From Bisporella sp. PMI_857 (taxonomy: Eukaryota; Ascomycota; Leotiomycetes; Helotiales; Helotiaceae), in NCBI GenBank assembly GCA_021307315.1, contig JAJSPD010000156.1:1-45586 (forward strand): a stretch of DNA of 45,586 bases, given 5' to 3'. Below are positions 31,250 through 40,831 of this stretch, in pieces. The notes under the pieces were generated by a model, which had not been told where the DNA came from, did no database searches, and saw nothing but the letters and a program-made list of their open reading frames with translations. Position 1 is the first letter of the stretch. Each line of letters starts with the position of its first letter. Both the position numbers and the translations under genes were made by a program.

Positions 31250-33261
31250 TGTCACGGAGTAAATTAGAGCTATAGAATTGTCAATCGGGTGAGCGAAGTG
31301 ATATAATACTGTTGTCGAATACACGCTTGTAGAACACAAAAGGAAGGGAACGCTCGGTCCCGTAGAGCTAGGACGCGGGCCAAACGCACCTAGCTACATA
31401 TGGAATTCTAAGCGAGCCTCGGCTGCTCGCATTCCCCGTAACAGTCATGCTAGAAACTTGCTGGTGGGGAAATAATTCTATTTGCTTGTAACGAGAGCGC
31501 GACTTTGAGCATTATCGCCGTGAACACCCCAAAAGCGTGGCTGGGAATAATTTCTGGAACACGGCTGCGAACCTGCTTCGGAGCATTGTTCGTTTTAATC
31601 ATGATTGCGGGAGGGAGGCACCGCTAGCGAGACGAGGTCTTGCCTGGCTTTTGCAGGAGTTTTAAGTCCTGTAAATTAGTTGCGACGAGGTCCTGTTCTA
31701 GCCATTGGTCAGTAATGCTGTTGAGAGTTTGTATGTGGTTGTATGGGAAAAAGAGGGGTTTGTTATGCGCACGCTCATTTCGGCTAAAAAAGTATCGCTC
31801 TTTTTGTCAGCACGAGACTGGCTTCAGGTACAGACAGGGAGGGTTCTTGTGCAGCCTCAATACTAACCCTGGCGCAACGAAGGACAAACGAGATTCATTT
31901 TAATTGATTGATCATCTGTCTATGGACTGTGACCGCCTACGGACTTTCCGCAAAGGCTAATTGTTTTATGTATTAGATCATTTTTTATATTTTTTGTATT
32001 TGGGTGGCTTTTTTGTGTTGGAGAAAAAATGCATTGGAGGGAGGAGTATGGATATTTCAATCCCCATCATTCGAGGTTCGCCTATGCAGAGAACCTAGGG
32101 TGGTCACGTGTTGGGGTGATAGAAGAGGGGGATCAGTTATGTTATGATAGAATATGGAAATACACAATAACAACCAAGAGGAATATTGGTGATGCAATTC
32201 AGGCTCTCTCTATAGCATGTGTGTAGCATACAGATCTAGAGGGAATAGGCAACAATATAGAGCCTGAACGGCATCCCAAAGTACCTTCTGATTATCACTG
32301 TGTGTTTCATGTTCTATCAAGGCATAATTCATTCTTTTAACCCTGCTTTGGAAAAATTACTGCGGGATCTTGAATATGGTCACATGTCTCTCGTGGTGCC
32401 GTGGTCAATTTAGACACTTTCCAGCACAAAAAGCCATATCTGGCTAACTACAAAGCTCTGCTCCTTCGGAAGTTCACGATTAACAGAACATTGCCGCTTC
32501 GTTGACCTTATGAGTTCCAGCTCAGAGGGAGACTTCAGGCTCAACACTATCCTGTTCTACTAAAACAGTCGAAGACTCGGGCGCTCAGCTTCTACCCAGC
32601 GGTATATCTTCATGCCCACTTAACACCAGAGCATATTTTACATGCAGGACATAAATCTTCCACACCTTTCGATTCTGGTGAACATGATCCCACCTACTCA
32701 AGCTTCTTATTTCGGAGCTTGCTTTCGTGCGGTGTAAGACATACTGAGAAATTAAGATCAAAGGTCTGAATTCGCTGATTGCTCAATGATGAATGAATAT
32801 GCTATTAGGATCTGATCGCATCCCTCTACCTGTCTCGGGGATGGTGGGATGTGACGGGTCAATAAACGCCATGGACAGTAGATAGGTTACTGTAATGGAT
32901 GGCTAGAGGGTCGTGATATGTCATCTGCTGAAAGATGTCAGAGCCCCTGCTTCCCCGACAGCCCTAGCTCTAGCCGGAGACAAGCAATCTTCTGGATATG
33001 TTAGAGGGATTAGATAGTCAGCGATTGCTATCTTGTTTCCAATATTTTCTCGACGCTGTTTAGACGATGACTGGCGGGAGGTAGTGGTCTTTCGGCGAGA
33101 GCCTACTATCTGGCAAATTGCTGACCGGATCTAGGCCAGCTAGGCAACTTGGCTACAGCCACGTGGCGCCATCTTTGGAAAGTGCGAATGGATATACGGA
33201 ATCTTCTTTTGTGAGCCCAATGTTCGACCAGGCGGCAGACTTATTCGCCAAGATTCGTGGT
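31250..33261. other. Long region without a recognisable gene
   Basis: The part next to 31249 is the likely promoter of the TPR-ZZ-HET gene. Frames at 31640-31903 (87 codons) and 32029-32226 (65 codons) show no domain or start context. No LTR or TIR ends were recognised, though decayed transposon sequence is plausible. Confidence 0.35.
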
Positions 33262-33443
33262 TGTTGGAATGCATGTACATAGCTTCACACGTTCCATATC
33301 GCAAGGATTGTGGGCCCTCTACCATCTATATAACTATCTGGCAATAGGCCGTAGCTTAGAAGAATCAACGAATATCATAACCATACCAGCAAGAGCGTAG
33401 TCACAGCTACTACGCCTTTTGCTACGTGGTAGGTATTCCGACA
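33262..33443 (+). repeat. Solo LTR, family B, copy 2, with intact TSD
   Basis: This 182-bp element has ends TGTTGGAAT and ATTCCGACA, with GTGGT target-site duplications at 33257-33261 and 33444-33448. It is nearly identical to 518-699. Confidence 0.9.
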
Positions 33444-33459
33444 GTGGTGATCCTCATGC

Positions 33460-33633
33460 TTATATTCTTGCTTGGGCCATTGCATAACACATTGTCCCAA
33501 TCTTTGAGGTTACTTCCTCGAGTTCAACAGCACTAGCTCGCGTCCTCATATCGCCTTTCAATTTAGCTGCATATTTCATGAATGCAGCATCTTCCAAAGG
33601 ATTGAATGGCGCGACAAGCTCATCAAGCACCAT
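33460..33633 (-). other. Short coding-like frame next to the solo LTR
   Basis: The 57-codon minus-strand frame (MVLDELVAPFNPLEDAAFMK..., ending MAQARI) looks protein-like in composition. It has no recognised domain, and may be the end of a gene whose other parts are lost. Confidence 0.25.
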
Positions 33634-33984
33634 TTAAAGGTGCTTATGTCTGACCGCGATCAGTATGTACAAGCATTAGTATGGCTACTTACAGGAAATT
33701 TCAATTATCTCTAATACTAGCGCATTCAGAAAAGCTAAAGACTTCATATGGCTTCGCTGACAAAAATACCCCAGCTTGATTTCGTCTGCGGCTTGCTGAT
33801 AGAAGGCTCAAAACACATTGAACATAGCCTACTCTGTGCTATCGAAAAAGATCTCCTCGCCGGCGCATTAAGAGAAGACTATGATTTACTTAGAAAAAGT
33901 GTTGTCTCGAATATCGTCGAGTATGCACGAGTTCTTGGCGGATATGCTGTCGCAGGAGCCAAGGCTGGACCAACTGGTGGATGA

Positions 33985-34563
33985 AAAGCACTTGCGACCC
34001 ACAGTATGCGCTAAATTCATGCTATTACCTTGAGAGTATTGCGTTTCGGCCCGCTGCATGAACAAAGCCTAATATCGTGCACGATACAGTCACTAGCGAA
34101 ATCGGCTTCCGCCCTAAAACACTTTTAGATTTTTATGCGCAGGCATATTTCTACACATCTAGCATTATTCTGGCTGGCCGCATTTAATCCCGCTTTCGCT
34201 TCTCCACACATTTAGGCCATCTTCCCACTATCGAGAGCCTGTTCCCGACGGATGCTTCTTGTGAGCGAGCCTCGACAACTAGTCAATGATAGGACAGACA
34301 TCACTTCCACAGTCGCTACATACAGCCGTGGAGGGAAGCGCTATACCAGAAGGTGAAAGCCCCTTTACATTACCGACTGATACTCAAAGGACTTAGAGGG
34401 AATCAAAAAAGTATCGAATTGGACCTTAGAGTGAGGATGCTGGTGGGGAGATGAAGGGACTTGAGTCAATCATTAGAGCGAGATCAAGCCAATTACCAAG
34501 GTCACTGGTAATAGATCGAGATAAGATTTTCTTGGTTACCTTAAATGAATATATTCCCCATCT
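33985..34563. other. Intergenic region with no gene seen
   Basis: No open frame above 60 codons with coding character was found. The right end should contain the 3' UTR of the DUF6594-like gene. Confidence 0.4.
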
Positions 34564-35693
34564 TCAAGAGCTTGCACCCACAAACACAACAAGAACAGCT
34601 GCATAGGCAGCAGTCAATCCCAAAATTTCAAACGCGGATTTACGACTAAATAGTGCCAATGCCCCAGAGACAATAACAACAGAAACACAGACAGTAATGA
34701 CAGTTAGATGAAGACTCTTTTTAAGAATCATCAGGACCATAGGAGCCAAAAGTGCTGAACCCCCTAACAGTGCCATGAAGAAGGTATAAATGACTTCTCG
34801 GTTGTTTTTGGCACCGCGGGAACCGTCGTAGGGTCGTCTATCGCGGGGTCGGAAGGTGGAATAAGAGCGTTCGTCTATTAACTCGGCATCGACCATGGCA
34901 TAGAAGTCGTGGCCGTGTTGAGAATCCAGGATAAAAGGATCATCTTCACCCTCGAATTGGTACTCACACATTTTTTTATAGTTCTCGATGGCGCCGCCAA
35001 CGAAGTACGTCAGCTAAATTATAAAGCAGGATTTCTATGCGCCAACTTACAGTAAGTTTCTAATAACTTTCCTGCCTCCATCATGCTCTCGTGATCCATA
35101 CGCTCGAGTGACGAGCCACGCCTATTCTCACACCTGCTGGCAAAAATTACAAGATCTCGTCTGATGGTACTCAAGTACATCCTCATCATAACTGCCAAAT
35201 TCACTTTTCCTACTTTGGTTCTTTCCGTCCCTGGCTTAATCCCAATTGCACTTAAATAGCGGAGGGCACCAGATGGGTAGTCAAATTCGCCATATATTTC
35301 TTGCTCATAGAGGGATTGAGAGAGGGCAGTGAAAAAAGACCGTTCTTCTCGAGAAATCTGTCGGGCCGGGTCAGGGCCGTGTTCAATATCCCTAGAGTAT
35401 TGCTCGTGGGGGTTTTGAGGAGGCTCCTTTGTTCCAGGAGCGAATTCGATCTGTTTACGTTCACGATATTCGGAACGATTGCGCTCTTCATGATTTTCAA
35501 CCGAGCTGGAGCGTTCGGAGTCAGCTCTATGGTCGGGTTCGTGTGTATCGTTCTTTTCATAGTCGCGTGAAGGAGACCCGCCCGTCGTTGGAGGACTAGG
35601 ACTATACTTGTCTCTCTCAAGTGAAGGACTTGGGGACCCAAACTCGAAATATAAGTAAGATAAAGCGTATGACTGAGGAGAAGATTCTTTCAT
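34564..35693 (-). CDS. DUF6594-like fungal membrane protein, two exons
   Basis: The C-terminal frame (34564-34971) ends in three membrane segments: YTFFMALLGGSALLAPMVLMIL, LTVITVCVSVVIVSGALALF and FEILGLTAAYAAVLVVFVG. The last is a hallmark of the fungal DUF6594 family, whose role is unknown. The upstream frame (35019-35693, 224 codons) has a charged, Ser/Pro-rich N-terminus and a helical part (LSTIRRDLVIFASRCENRR) that fits the region before the membrane segments. A GTAAGT donor at 35050-35045 shows that an intron separates them. No acceptor with a normal AG restores the phase without removing conserved-looking residues, so the boundary is open or a one-base indel is present. The true start may lie further upstream (a frame at 35617-35814). 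Confidence 0.65.
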
Positions 35694-37153
35694 ACACTTC
35701 TACGACGACTTCTCCCACTTCCAGCCCGCCTGTAACGCTCATGCGCACGCTCACGGTCCCTGCCCCAAACCATGACTTAGGAATATGGATATTGCTCGTA
35801 GTTATGTCTGGCAATAGGGAACGTTCTAAATTTTCTCAGCAAGTATGATTTTGAAGAAGAGTGGATCCTGCAGCATTGCTGCTCATGGCATCTTATATGC
35901 GGAGAAGCGAGATTCTTATAGACGATGTATATTGCTCACAAATTTAGTGATGGGACAGTCGGCGTACATGTGGATGAGCATGAAAGGTGTGATTCATACG
36001 CATTGGTGCATTGTGGCTTTCAACTGAGGCGCTGATTCGACGTTCTTTGAGACGGCCCCCAATTTTACAAGAAACTCGGAATGAACGCACCGTGTTCGGC
36101 TGTGAGCACGCATCTGATGCGTCTCTGCATCGTTCTTCTTGAAAAAGGCGAAGTCAGGTCAAACCAATACTGAACTTATATGCGATTTTCATTTAGTTCT
36201 TGCTCTCGCGTCGCACTGGCTTATCGATGAGGAAGAAGGCACTTGCCCACAGCGTTCTGCACTTGTAAATTTTGATACGGCGTACACGTGATGCTATGGA
36301 GATGTGGTCATTCGTTAACTTAAGGCAATCGCTACCCTTATTAATCAACCGTTGCACTGGCTCTATGTAGGATTTCTCGACCGTAGCTAATGGGCATGCA
36401 GTTAGAATCAGATATAGTGCACTATCCAGCCAAACTCTGCATTATCAAATTCCAAACCTCTCCATCATGCATAAAAGTGAAGCATTTTTAGGCACCAATG
36501 GAATCCTAATTGAATTTGGCCTGCCTTCAACGCACCGAGCAAATCTTAATCGGGTCACCGAATAAAGTTCTCGCTTCTAGGTGTCACCCTTACTCTCACT
36601 TGCATGCTCCCCCTTACGGATAATTATTAACCCCTACCTCGTGCTACGCATAACATAATTTAATTGGCCACTTAGAGTATAAGGACTGACATGTCAAGCA
36701 TTTGGCAGAGCAAAACCTATCATTAAGGCGTTGTTAGAGCATGTGTGGGAAACGGCCAAGCCTATTGGCCCGATTAGGCTTAGCCGCTCTTGGCGTCAGA
36801 ACCCCTATTTTCATCACTCTAGATAGTTGATTCTATTAGATCTACAATCAAATTCGTATGCCCTATTCTACAACCTATTCTATAATAAGATCACCTACAA
36901 TCGATCCGTTTGACAGTGCGCCTTTGTGAGGGGTCGGGAAGTTCATAAGAATGGTAGTGCAATATTTTTGCAACAAGATCAACTCGCTAGGATCTAATAA
37001 TGATATATTTTGAAGCTTCCAGCGTTAATGCGGTCTTTGCGGGTTATTTAAACAATCTTTCAACCGTTTTACTAAAGTAGGATTATGTGTCAAGGCCTTT
37101 CATTTTTATCGCTTTATGGTTACTAAAACTTACAATTCACATAAAAAAGAATA
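35694..37153. other. AT-rich intergenic region
   Basis: No gene was recognised. The segment 36732-36915 begins TGTTAGAGC and ends TTTGACA, which could be a decayed LTR, but its flanks GGCGT and GTGCG do not match and no second copy is in the window. Confidence 0.35.
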
Positions 37154-39218
37154 ATGAATATAAAATATCGGCCTCTGAGTGCCGGTACCCGTGAGATTCG
37201 TTTGCTGTCCTTTGTCGACCAGAACGAAGATCGCATTAGCTGTCGAATGCATTATTTTCCTATTGATAAAGCACCGGACTTTTGGGCTATATCGTATGTT
37301 TAGGGTGATCCAGAAAAAGTCGAACAGATTTTAGTCGATGGGCAGGTATTCGATGGAAAGAATTTATTAAATGTCCTCGCCGATCAGAAAGCATTAATTA
37401 GTTGGGATATTGGTACCGAGCAACAGCCTTCGCCATTCCTTTTTTTTTTTGGATCGACGCAATTTGTATCAATCAGGATGATATAGTTGAACGGGCTGAA
37501 TAGGTTTCCTAAATAGCTGTCATTTATTTAACGAGAAAACTTAGCGTTTATCTTGACGACGAGAAAAGATTCTGTGAAGGCCCTATTTGGGCTATTCTGT
37601 TTGTTTTAGCCCAGGGCGAGATGAAAGCCTCGGAACTACCTGGTTTCGTGTGGCGGTCTTTAGTTCGGTATTTCTCTGCGCTCTGGTTTAGCCGTATATA
37701 GGTAGTTCAGGAGTTTGTTTTTGCAGATTTAGGACACTCCTGGGTCTCCGGAAGTGCGAACGAATCTTATATTCCAATTATTACAGTAAGAATAGCTATA
37801 AATGCGATACTCGAGATCGAAGCGCCTTCACTTAGCACCCGTAAGTCAAATTCACTTCGAGAAGGCATTAAAGAATTTGTTTTAATGTTTTAACTTCGAC
37901 ATATGATTAGAGGGCCAACTAACTCAATCTCTTTTACTTTTTTGTTGTGAACTTTCCGCAACAAGTCGGCCACTGATCCTAAATACAAGATATATTCTCT
38001 GTTTGAACTTTTCTTGGCCAACGGTGACAGGGCTTTTTTAAACAATCAGAGCACTGGTCCTGGTAGTCAAACTTTGCGCAACCTTGTCATTGATTATAGT
38101 TCTCAATTGAAAGATATCTATACGAGTTTAGTGCATACCATAGTTAACGACACACAATTTTTAAATATTATTTACGCTTGTCAAAACAGAAGCAGTTTCA
38201 AAAATCGTGGGTACCAGACTGGCCGGAACATTGGACACGCGTTAGCCTGCTGTATAAAAGTCACGTTATTGGGATGAATCAAGAAAGTGTCAAGAAGCGA
38301 CGATATGATAATGCTTCAAAGGGCCAAACACTTTGTGTTGCATTTTTACAAGACACTTCAATTCTAACAGTGAAAAGTATAAAATTAAGTCATATTTATG
38401 CTACACTGGATATATCACATATCATAAGAAATCCCTAATCATTGGAAAGTTGCATACGTAATGCAGATCTCCGCAACAGAATAGTAACTAGATATGACAA
38501 GGAGGCTTATTCAAATTTCTTATGTGCAATGGCAGCTGGAAGCCGTTCTAGTATTCGTCTTGAAAATAAGTTCGTTTTGTATCATTTCTCTGGATTACCT
38601 GAGATATGGCACGAGATTTGAGACGGGTTTTTGAAACTTCATATACGTAGCGCAAGGACTGGCTAGAAAGACTTATACTCTAGATTTGTGGAATTTGATA
38701 AAACTGTCCAGGAAGATTCGGACTCTGATGTTTCTAAGCTCGGTGAAACTGGCCAAGAAGACTTATACTTTAATTTCGCGGAGTTTGATAAAACTGTCCG
38801 GGAAGATTCAGACTCTGATACCTTTAAACTCGACGAAACTAGCCAAGAAGGCTTATACTCTAATTTCGCGGAGTTCGATGAAACTGATTAGGAAGATCCA
38901 AACGTTGAATTATTAGACTTAGATGAAATCGACAAAGACTCGTCTAATCAAAGTGTAGATAAAGCGGGCTCTGGTGCAAAAGACTGGGCTGAAGGTATTT
39001 CAGAGCTCGAAGACTTGCAGCAGAGTAAGTTAAATGCTAACTATTTCGCATATTCAAGTATAGACAAGCGAAGAAGTTCAAAAATACCTGACGTGGAGGA
39101 CTATATCGGGTATATGTGCCGGGCGAGAATGGCCCAAATATCAGTAGGAAGAAAGGCTTTCATCGCCGAGAACGGATATTGTGGCGTAGTACCTGATTAT
39201 ATTCAGGAAGAGTATTAA
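37154..39218 (+). pseudogene. Decayed HET-domain gene
   Basis: The frame from the ATG at 37154 reads PLSAGTREIRLLSF and then the first HET motif AISYV, cut by TAG at 37301-37303 where the family has tryptophan. A T-run near 37440-37450 shifts the frame, after which WIDAICINQDD appears. Further stops at 37501, 37510 and 37699 all fit CAG/CAA to TAG/TAA or TGG to TAG changes. Later pieces include FSRI, VVQEF, DPKYKIYSLFE and, after another shift, WVPDWPEHW. The C-terminal RKAFIAENGYCGVVPD at 39140-39190 matches the usual HET protein ending. An acidic tandem repeat lies between. It is a dead relative of the HET genes upstream. Confidence 0.8.
38688..38896 (+). repeat. 90-bp acidic tandem repeat in the HET pseudogene
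   Basis: Units of 30 codons repeat FxEFDKTVxEDSDSD, xKLxETxQE and LYxNF, two complete and a partial third. The unit is rich in Asp, Glu and Ser, and is not a normal part of HET domains. Confidence 0.75.
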
Positions 39219-39251
39219 ACAAGGTTAGGTCTAAGGATCATACCTAGCCTA

Positions 39252-39312
39252 TTGCGGAAGTGGTAGGTATGCTTGCGAAAGTTGTAAGTATGCTTGCGGA
39301 AGATGGATACTT
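39252..39312 (+). repeat. Short 21-bp degenerate tandem repeat
   Basis: Three imperfect units of the type TGCTTGCGGAAGTGGTAGGTA follow the HET pseudogene. They may belong to the U3 region of an unresolved LTR, since a TATAAGTAGATAGC promoter-like sequence like that at 43758-43771 follows at about 39398. Confidence 0.5.
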
Positions 39313-39682
39313 ACTTTTGCCTTCAATGACGAGTCTAGGTATTGGTTACATGTGATAGTACGCATGTGATACTCATGTGGGAGTACCACACATCTCTATA
39401 AGTAGATAGCTTCTCTCCTGTAGATTCATGGTTCTATAACCTTCAGCAATTGACTTGTTTACCCTATACTCTCTGAAGGCCCATGACTCTATTTAAACAT
39501 AAACAACTACCGTGTACTGGTACTCGTAAACCCCGTCCCCGTTGATGTCGTTATATAACTCCCCCCGATGGACTATTTCCATTTCGGCGGATGCTGATCC
39601 CATAATTGAATTTGTGGGGGGCGGTGGCGCGCAAAGGGCGGATACTCGAGAAAATTATGGGGACTTACTCCATAGAGCCGTG
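39313..39682. other. LTR-like sequence without clear ends
   Basis: The region includes TATAAGTAGATAGC and a downstream transcript-like stretch resembling the LTR at 43582-43935. I could not find paired TG..CA ends or a TSD, so it is left unclassified. Confidence 0.3.
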
Positions 39683-39841
39683 ACTTAGAACCATCAAGAA
39701 TACAAGAACAAGTCAACCACCTACAACGAGCATACTAGCACTGCGCAAAGATCGCGGTGCTACGTGCCCCGTGGGTAACCGACTTGAGCAATTGCAAGTT
39801 ATCAAAACCAAGAAGGATCACTCATAGGGTGATACAAACAA
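39683..39841 (+). repeat. Dispersed repeat, copy 2
   Basis: This is the partner of 21698-21845: same order of conserved blocks, with small indels and mostly transition differences. Confidence 0.7.
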
Positions 39842-40189
39842 TGTCTTCCGAGTCGACAAACATTGAGACAAAAGGGAAAGCTTGTTGCCACATTGCCTTC
39901 TCGCGTGTCCACGCAGAGGACAAGTGGCCACTTCCTCAGAGTTTCTGCAGGTTTCTACGGGCTTCCATGAGAGTCCCTCTATTTGCTAGTTGTGTGACAT
40001 GACCAAAACCACAAAATATATTTCTAAACATCTTGATCGGAATGCCAATAAGAACAAGATATAATGCAATTGATGTTCATTCATTGAATGGGGAGTAGCC
40101 GGTTCCTAGTTTCACCGGCGTAACGCCATTCGCCGTTACCATACTGTGTTCGCCCAAGGACTGTAGTGGACATAGGAAACTACACCTTA
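39842..40189. other. Region between dispersed repeat and MITE
   Basis: An open frame (39757-40002, 81 codons) crosses from the repeat into this region and has no recognisable domain. Nothing else is seen. Confidence 0.3.
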
Positions 40190-40337
40190 TAGTAGGGTGC
40201 AAAAAGTAACGAACCCCCTTGCTAGCGTCGTTGCTTCAGGGGAGTAAAAATGCGTACATTAAAAACTGTAGCCCTGAAACTGCATATATATAGTCACGCG
40301 AGCAAGGGGGGTCCCGGTTACTTTTTGCGCCTTACTG
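40190..40337. mobile_element. 148-bp Tc1/mariner-type MITE
   Basis: The ends are inverted repeats of about 40 bp: left TAGTAGGGTGCAAAAAGTAA, right (reverse complement) CAGTAAGGCGCAAAAAGTAA, each followed by a CCCCCTTGCT block. The element is flanked by TA on both sides (40188-40189 and 40338-40339). Small size, long TIRs and a TA duplication define a mariner-type MITE. It encodes nothing and depends on a transposase made elsewhere. Confidence 0.85.
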
Positions 40338-40831
40338 TACAGTACAAAACCAGTCCAGCCTTATTCAATGTGTAGACTGGTGGCTTATATTGCCATTGCC
40401 ATTTTAAGTAGGTGTATCCTCTTAGGTTCGTTTGGCTTGCAACCCGATTTATTTTAGGCGCTCCAATATCTGAGAGGGGCGTGTCGCAAGCCTCCGAGCG
40501 TGGCGCTCTCCCATCCAACCATTGTTAGAAAATGCCTTGGAGAATGCCTTGGAGAACGTAATATTTTTTGGCAGTTGCTTAGTGCCTTGCGCCTATTTCC
40601 AAGCATTTGTCTCTTCCATTTTTTTTACACGTCTTTAATAAGGATGATGATCAGAACGAATTCATGCATTGTGCAAACTTGACGGCATCAACATATCCTA
40701 TCATAAGTCACTTTGAACCTAGTCTCCGGATCCCCAGTAATTAAAGAGTGAGTTGCCATGCCACTACTACTCGGGAGGATAGTTGAGGTAAATATCTTAT
40801 ACCTTAAGAACTTTCGGAATTTCTGGCGATT
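40338..40831. other. Upstream region of the large uncharacterised gene
   Basis: No gene is present. A 12-bp unit, ATGCCTTGGAGA, is repeated twice at about 40532-40555. The right end should hold the promoter and leader of the gene starting at 40832. Confidence 0.4.

Noticed and set aside
36732..36915. TGTTAGAGC...TTTGACA as a solo LTR
   Set aside because: No matching TSD, no inverted ends beyond TG..CA, and no second copy.
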